Source: Cellulomonas flavigena DSM 20109 (GTDB taxonomy: Bacteria; Actinomycetota; Actinomycetes; Actinomycetales; Cellulomonadaceae). From it: DNA of 64,000 nucleotides. Position 1 is the first letter of the stretch. Each line of letters opens with the position of its first letter. The stretch covers positions 2,232,001 to 2,296,000 of the forward strand of contig NC_014151.1 of the NCBI RefSeq assembly GCF_000092865.1, read 5' to 3'. Of this stretch, positions 8,897 to 17,564 are shown piece after piece. Position numbers and translations under genes: made by a program. Below the pieces are notes generated by a model. The model ran no database searches, had not been told where the DNA came from, and worked only from the letters and a program-made list of their open reading frames with translations.

Positions 8897-8902
8897 TAGG
8901 GT
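8897..8902 (+). promoter_or_regulatory. -10 TAGGGT, leaderless aldo/keto reductase
   Basis: TAGGGT ends eight bases before ATG 8911; fixes the start of the reductase, for which a frame open further upstream would overlap uppP's promoter. Confidence 0.6.
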
Positions 8903-8910
8903 GGCGCCCC

Positions 8911-9867
8911 ATGGAGCACCGTCGTCTGGGCCGCACGGGTCTGCGTGTGTCGTCGCTGGGCCTCGGCACCATGACGTGGAGCCGCGACACCGACGACCAC
9001 GAGGCTGCCGACCAGCTGCGCGACTTCGTCGAGGCCGGCGGCACCCTCCTCGACACGTCGGCCGCGTACGCCGACGGCGGCGCCGAGGAGCTGCTCGGCA
9101 CCCTGCTCGGCGACGTCGTCGACCGCGACGACGTCGTGATCTGCACCAAGGCGGGCGTGCGCCGCACGCCAGGGGGCGGGGTCGTCGACGCGTCGCGCGG
9201 GGCGCTGCTGGACAGCCTCGACGCGTCGTTGCGGCGTCTGGCGACCGACCGCGTGGACCTGTGGCTCGCGACCCCCGACCCGCGGACGCCGCTCGAGGAG
9301 ACGGTCTCCGCGCTGCGTCACGCGGTGCAGGCGGGCAAGGCGCGGTACGTCGGACTGTCGAACCACGCCGGGTGGCAGGTCGCGCGCGCCGCCACGCTCC
9401 TCGAGCCCGACCCCGGTCTGGCGGCCGTCGAGGCGGAGTACTCGCTGCTGCAGCGCGGTGTCGAGCGCGAGGTGCTCCCGGCGTGCTCGACGCTGGGCGT
9501 GGGGCTGCTCGCGTGGTCGCCGCTGGGCCGTGGGGTGCTCACCGGCAAGTACCGGCGCACCATCCCGGCGGACTCGCGGGCGGCGTCGGCCCACCTGGCG
9601 GGGTTCGTGCAGCCGTACCTCACGGCGGACGCGTCAGGTGTCGTCGACGCGGTCGTGATGGCGGCTTCCGGGCTGGACCGCACGCCGCTGGAGGTCGCAC
9701 TCGCGTGGGTGACGTCGCGCCCCGGCGTGGCGAGCGCGGTCGTCGGTGCGCGCACGGCCGCGCAGCTGCGCGGCGCGCTGGGGGTGGGCGACCTGCGACT
9801 GCCGCCGGAGATCGTCGTGGCGCTCGACGACATCACCACCCCGGCGGCCGGCTACCCGGAGCGCTGA
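8911..9867 (+). CDS. Aldo/keto reductase lacking the usual catalytic His
   Basis: NADP-dependent TIM-barrel oxidoreductase family, 318 residues. N-terminal [18 protein letters not shown] and [14 protein letters not shown] match the family; of the tetrad, Asp48, Tyr53 and Lys80 (ICTKAG) are present. The fourth member, a His normally found in an L-x-x-H-x-x-D-P loop, is missing: the segment reads [11 protein letters not shown], one residue short. The NADP-binding end ([22 protein letters not shown]) is normal. Activity may be altered or the protein may act as a dehydratase or sensor; that is speculation. Single gene, ending 81 bases before a convergent small gene. Confidence 0.88.
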   Translation: MEHRRLGRTGLRVSSLGLGTMTWSRDTDDHEAADQLRDFVEAGGTLLDTSAAYADGGAEELLGTLLGDVVDRDDVVICTKAGVRRTPGGGVVDASRGALLDSLDASLRRLATDRVDLWLATPDPRTPLEETVSALRHAVQAGKARYVGLSNHAGWQVARAATLLEPDPGLAAVEAEYSLLQRGVEREVLPACSTLGVGLLAWSPLGRGVLTGKYRRTIPADSRAASAHLAGFVQPYLTADASGVVDAVVMAASGLDRTPLEVALAWVTSRPGVASAVVGARTAAQLRGALGVGDLRLPPEIVVALDDITTPAAGYPER

Positions 9868-9948
9868 GCCCCGCAGGTCCGTGCCGTCGTCCGTGGCAGC
9901 GGGCCTCGGCCAACCCGGCGCGCGTCGGGTGGGCGGTCGTCGCGACGG

Positions 9949-10248
9949 TCAGACCTCGTCGACCTCGGGCTCACCGTCGAGGTCGTCGTCGTCGAGGTCG
10001 TCCTCGTCGTCCTCGTCGTCGTCCTCGTCGTCATCCTCGTCGTCGTCGTCCTCGCCCAGGTAGAAGGGCGTGGCCTCGCCGTGCACCGTGCCGAGGGCGT
10101 CGTCGTAGACCTCGAAGGCGTCGGCGAGCACGTCGTACGCGTCGTCGACCGCGGGGTCGTCGTCGTCGGACTTGCTCACCACGGCGGCGTAGTGCGCCTC
10201 GAGGGCGGCCACCAGACGGTCGAGGGCGGCACGCGGGTCCACGGTCAT
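9949..10248 (-). CDS. 99-residue protein with long Asp/Glu tail, function unknown
   Basis: Small cytoplasmic protein. Residues 1-60 form a predicted helical domain (LDRLVAALEAHYAAVV and VLADAFEVYDDALG); from about residue 70 the chain is almost only Asp and Glu, written mostly as GAC and GAG codons in a repetitive stretch. The start ATG at 10248 is supported by TACGGT at 10256-10261, seven bases upstream, although the frame stays open much further. Similar acidic-tail small proteins occur in actinobacteria and are sometimes labelled primosomal, but nothing visible supports that. An acidic tail may mimic DNA or bind basic proteins. Divergent from the DUF5703 gene. Confidence 0.75.
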   Translation of the reverse strand: MTVDPRAALDRLVAALEAHYAAVVSKSDDDDPAVDDAYDVLADAFEVYDDALGTVHGEATPFYLGEDDDDEDDDEDDDEDDEDDLDDDDLDGEPEVDEV

Positions 10249-10255
10249 GCGATGA

Positions 10256-10261
10256 ACCGTA
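10256..10261 (-). promoter_or_regulatory. -10 TACGGT, leaderless acidic-tail gene
   Basis: TACGGT on the minus strand, seven bases before ATG 10248. Confidence 0.55.
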
Positions 10262-10346
10262 GCGCCGCGGAGGGCACAATGGCAGCGCAGCGACGCCGAC
10301 GGGCGCTCCTGGCGCGACGTCGAGACCCGACGGGACGAGGTGGGCG

Positions 10347-10595
10347 ATGACGGACGGCACGGTGCGCGAACGGCGCAGCCAGTGGGACTCGCACGGGGGC
10401 CAGTGGGAGTACCGCGTGCTGCGCATCCCGCCGACGACGTCGGGCGGTGACGCGCGGCGGCTCCTGACCGAGGAGGCGGAGTACGGCCGCTGGGAGCTCG
10501 CGCGGCTGCGCCTGTACGCGGGCGGTGAGCGGCGTGCATGGCTGCGCCGCAAGATCATCCGGGTCCGCTCCACGCTCGCGGAGACGACGGGCTGA
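10347..10595 (+). CDS. DUF5703-family small protein
   Basis: 82-residue basic protein with the features I associate with DUF5703: an aromatic start of the domain (QWEYRVLRIP), then LLTEEAEYGRWELARLRLY and the basic WLRRKIIRVR end. No signal peptide or membrane segment. Function unknown. ATG follows GAGGTGGGCG, a weak Shine-Dalgarno. Converges with the M20 peptidase gene, 53 bases away. Confidence 0.8.
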   Translation: MTDGTVRERRSQWDSHGGQWEYRVLRIPPTTSGGDARRLLTEEAEYGRWELARLRLYAGGERRAWLRRKIIRVRSTLAETTG

Positions 10596-10648
10596 CCGCG
10601 GACGCGCGCGCCCGGCCGAGGCGCAGAGCTCCCGCCGGGCGCGCGTGG

Positions 10649-11977
10649 TCAGCACGTCGTCAGCAGCCGGTCGAGCACACGCGTGCCGAACCTCAGGGCG
10701 TCCACGGGCACGCGCTCGTCCACGCCGTGGAACATCCCGGCGAAGTCGAGGTCGGCGGGCAGGCGCAGCGGCGCGAACCCGTAGCCGGTGATGCCCAGCA
10801 GCGACAGCGACTTGTTGTCGGTCCCACCGGACAGCATGTAGGGCAGGACGTGCGCGCCCGGGTCCTCGGCCACGACGGCGGCGACCATCGCGTCGACGAG
10901 GTCGCCACTGGTGGGTGCCTCGAGCCCGGTGTCACGCACGAGGTCCTCGACCCGCACGTGCGGCCCGACGAGCTCGGCGACGGTCGCGTCGAACTCGTCC
11001 TGGCGCCCCGGCAGGAACCGCCCGTCGACCGACGCCGTCGCCGAGCCGGGGATGACGTTCTCCTTGTAGCCGGCGGCCAGGCGCGTCGGGTTCGTCGAGT
11101 GGCGCAGGGTGGCCCCGACGAAACGCGAGGCCGGTCCGAGCGCGTCGACGAGCGCGTCGACGCTGCCGTCGTCCTCGGGGTCGAACCGCAGGCCCGTGAG
11201 GTCCGCGACGCCGTCGAGCAGCGCACGCACGGTCGGCGTGAGCTGCAGCGGCCACCGGTGCTGCCCGAGGCGGGCGACCGCGGCCGCCAGGTGCGTCACG
11301 GCGTTGTCGGCGTTGACCTGACTGCCGTGACCCGCGCGGCCCTCGGCGACGAGCCGGAGCCATGCCAGTCCCTTCTCCGCGGTCTGCAGCAGGTAGACCC
11401 GCTGCCCGGCCACGTCGACGGAGAACCCCCCGACCTCGCTGATCGCCTCGGTGGCGCCCGCGAACAGCTCGGGGCGGTGCTCGACGGCCCAGTGCGCACC
11501 CAGACGGCCGCCGGCCTCCTCGTCGGCGAACATCGCGAGCACGACGTCGCGGGCGGGCCGGCGTCCCTCGCGGACCATCTGCCGCACGACCGCGAGCACC
11601 ATCGCGTCCATGTCCTTCATGTCGACGGCGCCGCGGCCCCACACGAGGCCGTCGCGGATCTCCGCGCCGAAGGGGTCGACCGACCAGTCGGGCGCATGAG
11701 CCGGCACCACGTCGAGGTGACCGTGCACGACGAGCGCCGGACGCGACGGGTCGGAGCCCTCGAGCCGCACGACGACGTTGGCACGCCCGGGCGCGCTCTC
11801 GAACAGCTCGGGCTCGAGGCCGACCTCCTGCAGCAGCCCGACGACGTACTCCGCCGCCGCCCGCTCCCCCGGGCCCGTGCCGTCGCCGGGGTTCGTGGTG
11901 TCGATGCGGATGAGGTCACGGCACAGGTCGACGACCTCGTCCTCGGCCGTCGGCACGCCGGTCGCGTCAGCGGTCAC
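10649..11977 (-). CDS. M20-family metallopeptidase (dipeptidase/deacylase type)
   Basis: Di-zinc amidohydrolase, 442 residues. The metal-binding pattern is clear: VVHGHLDVVP (His and Asp), WGRGAVDMKD (bridging Asp), and ADEEAGG (catalytic Glu and Glu ligand); a dimerisation domain lies in the middle and TSGDLVDAM... GGTDNKSL near the end provides the last ligand region. Likely an aminopeptidase or dipeptidase; substrate not predictable. The GTG start (11977) overlaps the TGA of the M3 peptidase gene as GTGA, so the two peptidases are translationally coupled and probably act together on oligopeptides. Confidence 0.9.
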   Translation of the reverse strand: MTADATGVPTAEDEVVDLCRDLIRIDTTNPGDGTGPGERAAAEYVVGLLQEVGLEPELFESAPGRANVVVRLEGSDPSRPALVVHGHLDVVPAHAPDWSVDPFGAEIRDGLVWGRGAVDMKDMDAMVLAVVRQMVREGRRPARDVVLAMFADEEAGGRLGAHWAVEHRPELFAGATEAISEVGGFSVDVAGQRVYLLQTAEKGLAWLRLVAEGRAGHGSQVNADNAVTHLAAAVARLGQHRWPLQLTPTVRALLDGVADLTGLRFDPEDDGSVDALVDALGPASRFVGATLRHSTNPTRLAAGYKENVIPGSATASVDGRFLPGRQDEFDATVAELVGPHVRVEDLVRDTGLEAPTSGDLVDAMVAAVVAEDPGAHVLPYMLSGGTDNKSLSLLGITGYGFAPLRLPADLDFAGMFHGVDERVPVDALRFGTRVLDRLLTTC

Positions 11978-14058
11978 CGGGCGACCGCCCCGGACAGGCC
12001 TCGGCGCTCGAGCAGCGGCTCGATGCGCGGGTCGCGTCCGCGCAGGTCGCGGAACGACTGCAGCGGGTCGATCGACCCGCCGCGACCCAGCAGCCGGGCG
12101 CGGAACACGTCGCCGTTCTCGCGGCGCAGGCCGCCGTTCTCGGCGAACCACCCGACGGTGTCGGCGTCGAGCACCTCGGACCAGATGTACGCGTAGTAGC
12201 CCGCGGAGTACCCGCTGCAGAAGATGTGGTTGAAGTACGTCGTGCGGTACCGCGGCGGGACGGTGGGCAGGTCGACGCCGGCGGTGGCCAGCGCCCGCGC
12301 CTCGAACGCCTCGACCTCGTCCGGGTCCGCCGGGACGTCCTGGGGCGCCAGCCGGTGCCACGCCTGGTCGAGCAGCGCGGCAGCCAGGTACTCGGTGGTG
12401 GCGAAGCCCTCGCCGTCCTGGCGGGCGGCGAGCAGCGTGTCCACCCATTCCTGCGGCAGCGGCTCACCTGTCGCGTGGTGCACGGCGTACGAGCGCAGCA
12501 CCTCGGTGTCCCACGCCCACATCTCGTTGACCTGCGACGGGTACTCGACGAAGTCGCGCGGCACGCTCGTGCCGGACTGCGACGGGTACCGCACGGCCGA
12601 CAGCAGCCCGTGCAGCGCGTGGCCGAACTCGTGGAACAGCGTGATGACCTCGTCCCACGTCAGCAGCGTGGGCTGGCCCGGCGGGGGCTTGGGCACGTTG
12701 AGGTTGTTGACGACCACGGGCTGCTCCCCCAGCAGCATCGACTGGTCGACGAGCGAGTTCATCCACGCCCCGCCGCGCTTGGCCGGGCGTGTCCAGAAGT
12801 CGCCGAGGAACAGCCCGAGGCCGGCCCCGTCGGCGTCGAAGACCTCGTAGACCCGGACGTCGGGGTGGTAGCCGACGAGGTCGTGGCGCTCGGAGAACGT
12901 CAGGCCGTAGAGCCGGTTCGCCGCGTGGAACACACCCCGCGTGAGGACGCGCTCGAGCTCCAGGAACGGACGCAGCGCGGCCTCGTCGAGCGAGCGGCGC
13001 TCCTGACGGACGCGGCCGGCGTAGTACGCCCAGTCCCACGGCTCGAGCGTCGCGCCCGGGTGGTCGGCCTGCAGGGCCCGCTCGAGGTCCACCGCCTCGG
13101 TGCGCGCGTTCGCGACGGCGGCCGGTGCGAGGCGCGCGAGCATCTCCTCGACGGCCTGCGCCGTGCCGGCCGTCGCGTCCGCCGCGACGTAGGCCGCGTG
13201 GTGCTCGAACCCGAGGAGCTGCGCGCGCTCGGCACGCAGGCGCACCAGGCCGAGCAGCGCCGTCCGGGTGTCGTGCTGGCCGCCGGCGCCGCGCGTGAGG
13301 GACGCCCGCATGACGCGCTCGCGCAGCCCGCGGTCGCGCAGCAGGGAGAGCACGGACTGCTGCGTGGGCAGCTGCAGCTCCAGCAGCCACGCGCCCTCGT
13401 GGCCGGCCGCGGTGGCCGCCTGGGCGGCGGCGGCGCGGGCGTCGTCGGGCAGGCCGTCGAGCTCGGCCTCGTCGGTCACGAGGACCGCGGCGGCATTGGT
13501 CGCCGCGAGCAGCAGCCGGCCGAACGCCGCGTCGAGGGACGTGATCTCCGCGTTGATCGCACGCAGCCGCTCCTGGTCGGCCTCCGGCAGGCCGACGCCG
13601 GCGCGCGTGAACCGCTCACGCGTGCGGTGCAGCAGCCACGCCGTGTCGGGGGCGAGCTCCGTCCCCTCGAGGGACGCCGCGAGCGCCTCGACGCGGGCGT
13701 GCAGCCGGGCGTCCAGCCAGATCGCGTCGGAGTGGGCGGCCAGCAGCGGCGCGACCTGCTCCTCGACGGCCTGCAGGCCCGGTGTCGACTCCGCGCCGGA
13801 CTGCACGTAGAACGCCGACGCGGCGCGCGACAGCAGCCTGCCCGAGCGCTCGAGCGCCTCGAGGGTGTTCGCCACCGTGGGCGGCGCCGGGTCGGTCGCG
13901 ATCGCCTCGACCTCGGCACGCTGCTCCGCCATGCCGGCGACCAGCGCGGGCAGGTAGTGCTCCTCGTGCACCACCCGGAAGTCGGGCAGCCCGTAGGGCA
14001 GGTCGGACGCACGGGCGAAGGGGTGGGCAGGGTCGAGCAGCGGCGCGTCGAAGGTCAT
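11974..14058 (-). CDS. M3-family oligopeptidase (peptidyl-dipeptidase type)
   Basis: Cytoplasmic zinc oligopeptidase resembling Dcp and oligopeptidase A, 694 residues, the expected size. The zinc motif HEFGHALH is in the C-terminal half with the downstream Glu ligand in EYPSQVNE; the substrate-binding Tyr region near the end reads CSGYSAGYYAYIWSEV. No signal peptide. ATG 14058 is preferred; an in-frame ATG three codons earlier is possible. Follows ald by 53 bases and overlaps the M20 gene by four, suggesting one transcript that breaks oligopeptides to amino acids, including alanine for Ald. Confidence 0.93.
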   Translation of the reverse strand: MTFDAPLLDPAHPFARASDLPYGLPDFRVVHEEHYLPALVAGMAEQRAEVEAIATDPAPPTVANTLEALERSGRLLSRAASAFYVQSGAESTPGLQAVEEQVAPLLAAHSDAIWLDARLHARVEALAASLEGTELAPDTAWLLHRTRERFTRAGVGLPEADQERLRAINAEITSLDAAFGRLLLAATNAAAVLVTDEAELDGLPDDARAAAAQAATAAGHEGAWLLELQLPTQQSVLSLLRDRGLRERVMRASLTRGAGGQHDTRTALLGLVRLRAERAQLLGFEHHAAYVAADATAGTAQAVEEMLARLAPAAVANARTEAVDLERALQADHPGATLEPWDWAYYAGRVRQERRSLDEAALRPFLELERVLTRGVFHAANRLYGLTFSERHDLVGYHPDVRVYEVFDADGAGLGLFLGDFWTRPAKRGGAWMNSLVDQSMLLGEQPVVVNNLNVPKPPPGQPTLLTWDEVITLFHEFGHALHGLLSAVRYPSQSGTSVPRDFVEYPSQVNEMWAWDTEVLRSYAVHHATGEPLPQEWVDTLLAARQDGEGFATTEYLAAALLDQAWHRLAPQDVPADPDEVEAFEARALATAGVDLPTVPPRYRTTYFNHIFCSGYSAGYYAYIWSEVLDADTVGWFAENGGLRRENGDVFRARLLGRGGSIDPLQSFRDLRGRDPRIEPLLERRGLSGAVAR

Positions 14059-14111
14059 GGGTCCCATCGTCACAGACGCGGCGGCCGTCCACCGGTGACC
14101 GGGCCGTCGCG

Positions 14112-15254
14112 TCAGCCCGCTCGGCGCACCGCGCCCGTGGACCCGGCCAGGACCTCGGCCGGCGCCGTCCACGCGTACCCGTGGGCCTGCGCGACGGCGG
14201 CGTTGAGGAGGCGTCCGTCGTGCGTCGTCAGCCCGCCCACCAGCGCGGGGTCGGCCGCCACGGCGGCGCGCCAGCCGGAGCCCGCGAGCGCCGCGAGGTA
14301 CGGCAGGGTCGCGTTGGTCAGGGCACGCGTCGAGGTGACGGGCACGGCACCGGGCATGTTGGCGACGCAGTAGAGGACCGAGCCGTGCACACGGTACGTC
14401 GGCTCGTCGTGGGTCGTGGGTCGGGTGTCCTCGAAGCAGCCGCCCTGGTCGACCGCGACGTCGACGAGCACGGACCCCTCGCGCAGGCGTGCGACGAGGT
14501 CGTTGCTGACGAGGCGCGGCGCGCGGGCGCCGGGCAGCAGGACCGCCCCGATGACCAGGTCGGCGTCGAGGAGCTCGTGCTCGACCGCCCACGCGGACGA
14601 GGCGACGGTGCGCACGCGACCGCCGAACGCCTCGTCGAGCTGGCGCAGCCGCGGCAGGGACAGGTCGAGCACCGTGACGTCGGCGCGCATGCCGACGGCG
14701 ATCTGCGCGGCGTGGGTGCCGACGACCCCGCCGCCGAGGACGACGACCTTGGCGCCGTCGACTCCGGGGACGCCACCCAGAAGGACACCGCGCCCGCCCT
14801 CGTTGCGCATGAGGTGGTAGGCGCCGACCTGGGTGGCGAGCCGACCCGCCACCTCGCTCATGGGCGCCAGCAGGGGCAGTGAGCCGTCGGCGAGCTGCAC
14901 GGTCTCGTAGGCGATCGACGTGGTGCCCGCCGCGAGCAGGGCGTCGGTGGCGGCGCGGTCGGCGGCCAGGTGCAGGTAGGTGAACAGCGTGAGGTCGTCG
15001 CGCAGGTGGCCGTACTCGGCGGCGACGGGTTCCTTGACCTTGCAGACCAGCTCCGCGGACCAGGCGTCCGCGGCGGTGGGGACGATCCGGGCGCCGGCGG
15101 CGCGGTAGTCGTCGTCGGAGATCGCGGAGCCGGTGCCCGCGCCGGTCTCGACGAGCACCTCGTGACCGGCGGCGACGAGGTGCTGGGCACCGGCCGGGGT
15201 CAGGGCGACGCGGTACTCGCGGTTCTTGGTCTCGCACGGGATGCCGACCTGCAT
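14112..15254 (-). CDS. ald: Alanine dehydrogenase
   Basis: NAD-dependent reversible conversion of L-alanine to pyruvate and ammonia. 380 residues, slightly over the usual 371. N-terminal MQVGIPCETKNREYRVALTP is diagnostic; the catalytic Lys is in VCKVKEP, His in YLHLA and Asp in VDVAVDQGG; the Rossmann loop is VVLGGGVVGTHAA. ATG 15254 has AAGGAG eight to nine bases upstream. Divergent from an Lrp/AsnC regulator across 131 bp containing an inverted repeat, the arrangement of ald and aldR in mycobacteria, so induction by alanine through the regulator is likely. Confidence 0.95.
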   Translation of the reverse strand: MQVGIPCETKNREYRVALTPAGAQHLVAAGHEVLVETGAGTGSAISDDDYRAAGARIVPTAADAWSAELVCKVKEPVAAEYGHLRDDLTLFTYLHLAADRAATDALLAAGTTSIAYETVQLADGSLPLLAPMSEVAGRLATQVGAYHLMRNEGGRGVLLGGVPGVDGAKVVVLGGGVVGTHAAQIAVGMRADVTVLDLSLPRLRQLDEAFGGRVRTVASSAWAVEHELLDADLVIGAVLLPGARAPRLVSNDLVARLREGSVLVDVAVDQGGCFEDTRPTTHDEPTYRVHGSVLYCVANMPGAVPVTSTRALTNATLPYLAALAGSGWRAAVAADPALVGGLTTHDGRLLNAAVAQAHGYAWTAPAEVLAGSTGAVRRAG

Positions 15255-15332
15255 GGCGAAGGCTCCTTGTCAGGGCGCGAAGCGGGGAGTGGCCGGGACG
15301 GACGCGGAAGAGGCGTTGTTGTCGAGTGTGAA

Positions 15333-15349
15333 GTTCGTGTGTTGCGAAC
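15333..15349. promoter_or_regulatory. Inverted repeat, candidate operator for the Lrp-type regulator
   Basis: GTTCG, seven bases, CGAAC, in the 131-bp gap between the divergent ald and lrp-like genes and about 25 bp from the regulator's -10. Position and symmetry fit an AldR-type operator; inferred. Confidence 0.45.
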
Positions 15350-15373
15350 GCATGACGACGGGATGCGCTTCGG

Positions 15374-15379
15374 TAGGGT
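15374..15379 (+). promoter_or_regulatory. -10 TAGGGT, leaderless Lrp-type regulator
   Basis: TAGGGT ends six bases before ATG 15386. Confidence 0.6.
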
Positions 15380-15385
15380 CGGCCC

Positions 15386-15901
15386 ATGTCCGACGATCGT
15401 TCGTCCCACGACGCGCTCACGGGGGGTGCCCGCCGAAGCACCTTCGGCGGTCTCGACGACCTCGACCGTGCGCTCCTGCGCGAGCTCGAGCGCGACGGCC
15501 GGATCTCCAACAAGGACCTCGCCGAACGGGTGGGTGTGGCGCCGTCCACGTGCCACACCCGGGTGGCCGCGCTGCGCACCCGGGGCGTCCTGCGCGGCTT
15601 CCACGCCGACGTCGACCCCGAGGCCGTCGGGCGCGGGCTGCAGGCGGTCATCGCGGTGCGGCTGCAGGCCGGTGCCCGCCCTCAGCTCGGGGCGTTCGCG
15701 CACGCGCTCGCGGCACGGCCCGAGGTCCGCGACGTGTACCTGCTCGGCGGGTCGGAGGACATCCTGCTGCACGTGGCCGTGCACGACTCGCGAGCGCTGC
15801 GTGCGTTCGTCGTCGAGCACCTCAGCGCCCGGCGCGAGGTGGCGCACACGCAGACGAGCCTCGTGTTCGAGCACCTGCACGCCCCGACGACGGCGGTGTG
15901 A
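15386..15901 (+). CDS. Lrp/AsnC-family regulator (AldR-like)
   Basis: 171-residue feast/famine regulator. Helix-turn-helix at about residues 30-65 (RISNKDLAERVGVAPSTCHTRVAALRTRGVL), followed by the effector-binding RAM domain containing VRDVYLLGGSEDILLHVAV, where amino acids bind. About 20 disordered residues precede the HTH. It is divergent from ald and very likely controls it; in mycobacteria AldR responds to alanine. Followed after three bases by a kinase gene, possibly cotranscribed. Confidence 0.9.
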   Translation: MSDDRSSHDALTGGARRSTFGGLDDLDRALLRELERDGRISNKDLAERVGVAPSTCHTRVAALRTRGVLRGFHADVDPEAVGRGLQAVIAVRLQAGARPQLGAFAHALAARPEVRDVYLLGGSEDILLHVAVHDSRALRAFVVEHLSARREVAHTQTSLVFEHLHAPTTAV

Positions 15902-15904
15902 CGC

Positions 15905-16678
15905 GTGGCCTTCCCCGTGCACCGCAAGGCGCGGCGCGACGCGCCCGCGGGGTTCTTCGCGTGCGAGGCCGCGGGTCTGCGCTGGCTCGCGGACGCCGGC
16001 GGGGCACGTGTCGTCGAGGTGCTCGACGTCGGCGAGGATCACCTCGACCTCGTGCGGCTGCGACCCGTCACACCGGACCGCGAGGCTGCCCACGCGTTCG
16101 GTGCGGCGCTCGCGCGCACGCACGACGCGGGCGCCGAGGCGTTCGGCGCTCCGCCGGACGGGTGGGAGGGCGACGGCTGGTTCGGGCCCCTGGCCGCGCC
16201 GTCGGTGATGCGCGCCGGGCGGTACGGGTCCTGGGGAGCGTTCCTCGCCGACTGCCGCGTCGCGCCCGTGGCCACCGCGATGCGCGACGCCGCCCTGACC
16301 ACGGCTGACGACGACGCCGCGTTCGACCGCCTGGTGGCTCAGCTGCACACCGGCCGGTGGGACGACGGCGACGCCCCCGCACGGCTGCACGGCGACCTGT
16401 GGACCGGCAACGTCGTGTGGACGGCCGACGGCGCGACCCTCGTCGACCCCGCCGCGCACGGCGGGCACCGCGAGACCGACCTGGCGATGCTCGCGCTGTT
16501 CGGGCTGCCGCACCTGGGCGACGTGCTCGCCGGCTACCAGGAGGTCCATCCGCTGCACCGAGGGTGGCAGCACCGCGTGGGGCTGCACCAGCTCCACCCC
16601 GTCGCCGTGCACGCCCTGCTCTTCGGCGGCGGGTACGTCGCACAGACCCGGCGGCTGCTGCACGACCTCGTCGGCTGA
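15905..16678 (+). CDS. Fructosamine kinase-family protein
   Basis: Phosphotransferase of the fructosamine/ketosamine-3-kinase type, which phosphorylates sugars on glycated proteins and so starts their repair. 257 residues, a little shorter than the family's about 290. Visible: N-terminal nucleotide-binding region with FACEAAGLRWLAD, the catalytic loop LHGDLWTGNVVW and the metal-binding VDPAAHGGHRETDLAM (in place of DFG). The start is GTG 15905, three bases after the regulator's stop, without an obvious Shine-Dalgarno; translational coupling is likely. A weak hairpin (CCTCAC/GTGAGG) follows the stop. Confidence 0.88.
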   Translation: MAFPVHRKARRDAPAGFFACEAAGLRWLADAGGARVVEVLDVGEDHLDLVRLRPVTPDREAAHAFGAALARTHDAGAEAFGAPPDGWEGDGWFGPLAAPSVMRAGRYGSWGAFLADCRVAPVATAMRDAALTTADDDAAFDRLVAQLHTGRWDDGDAPARLHGDLWTGNVVWTADGATLVDPAAHGGHRETDLAMLALFGLPHLGDVLAGYQEVHPLHRGWQHRVGLHQLHPVAVHALLFGGGYVAQTRRLLHDLVG

Positions 16679-16857
16679 CGCTCAGGTCGCGGCCTCACCC
16701 CGGCGAGCGCACCGTGGGTGTGAGGGCTTCGTGAGGGACCAGAGCGACCGCGCCCGCCTCCCAGGTCCGCGGGTTAACCTCACGCGGCGCTCCAGAACCG
16801 GCACACGGGTGCCGACGATCATCAGGACGCCACAGCCCCCCGCCAGGAGGTCGACCC

Positions 16858-17523
16858 ATCAACAGGCCCATCGTGCTCGTGCACGGCACCCGGACGTCGT
16901 CGGAGATCTGGCACGCCCAGGTCGCCGCGCTGCGCCACGGCGGCCACGCCACGTTCGCGATCGACCTGCCCGGGCACGGCAGCCGCAGCGACGAGCGGTT
17001 CACGCTCGAGGGCGCGCTCGCCGCGATCGACGAGGCAGTCGCCGCGTGCCCGTCGCCGCCGCTGCTCGTCGGCCTGTCGCTCGGCGGGTACGTCTCGCTC
17101 GCCTACGCGAGCCGGCACGAGGACCGGCTCGCCGGCGTCGTGCTCGCCGGCTGCTCCACCGAGATCAAGGGCAAGCCGCTGCACCTGTACCGCCGCGCGT
17201 CGACGCACGTCACGCGCTGGCTCGGCCTGGGCCAGGGCACGTGGCACGTCGTCACCGACATGCTCGCCGCGCTGGCCGGGTACTCGCCGCTGCGCGACCT
17301 GCGGCGGCTGCTGCTGCCGGTGTGGGTCGTCAACGGACAGCGCGACCCGTTGCGCCTGGACGAGCACCGCTACCGCCGCGCACTGCCGGGCCTGCGGGTG
17401 ACGGTGGTGCCGCGGGCCGGGCACGACGTGAACTCCCACGCCCCGGCCGCGTTCAACCGCGTGCTGCTCGACGCGCTGCACGAGCTCGCGGCCTCCGCGC
17501 ACCCCCACCGCGTCCGCGGCTGA
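16858..17523 (+). CDS. Alpha/beta hydrolase, apparent ATC start codon
   Basis: Serine hydrolase fold, about 221 residues, no signal peptide. The first strand and oxyanion loop are IVLVHGTRTSSEIW, the nucleophile elbow VGLSLGGY (Ser in GLSLGG), and the C-terminal His is in PRAGHDVNSH. Substrate unknown. Start: a perfect AGGAGG (16845-16850) is followed seven bases later by ATC 16858, giving Met-Asn-Arg-Pro-Ile-Val-Leu-Val-His-Gly, the right length for this fold. The nearest conventional codon, GTG 16873, would start inside the first beta strand and has no Shine-Dalgarno; no ATG, GTG or TTG occurs in frame upstream as far as 16800. Followed by a metallophosphoesterase gene 41 bases on. Confidence 0.82.
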   Translation: MNRPIVLVHGTRTSSEIWHAQVAALRHGGHATFAIDLPGHGSRSDERFTLEGALAAIDEAVAACPSPPLLVGLSLGGYVSLAYASRHEDRLAGVVLAGCSTEIKGKPLHLYRRASTHVTRWLGLGQGTWHVVTDMLAALAGYSPLRDLRRLLLPVWVVNGQRDPLRLDEHRYRRALPGLRVTVVPRAGHDVNSHAPAAFNRVLLDALHELAASAHPHRVRG

Positions 17524-17529
17524 ACCCGC

Positions 17530-17535
17530 TACCCT
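17530..17535 (+). promoter_or_regulatory. -10 TACCCT for the metallophosphoesterase gene
   Basis: TACCCT seven bases after the preceding stop codon and 29 before ATG 17565, which also has its own GGAAGGGGG Shine-Dalgarno; a short-leader transcript. Confidence 0.4.
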
Positions 17536-17564
17536 CGCCGGACACCGGTGGAAGGGGGCACGGC

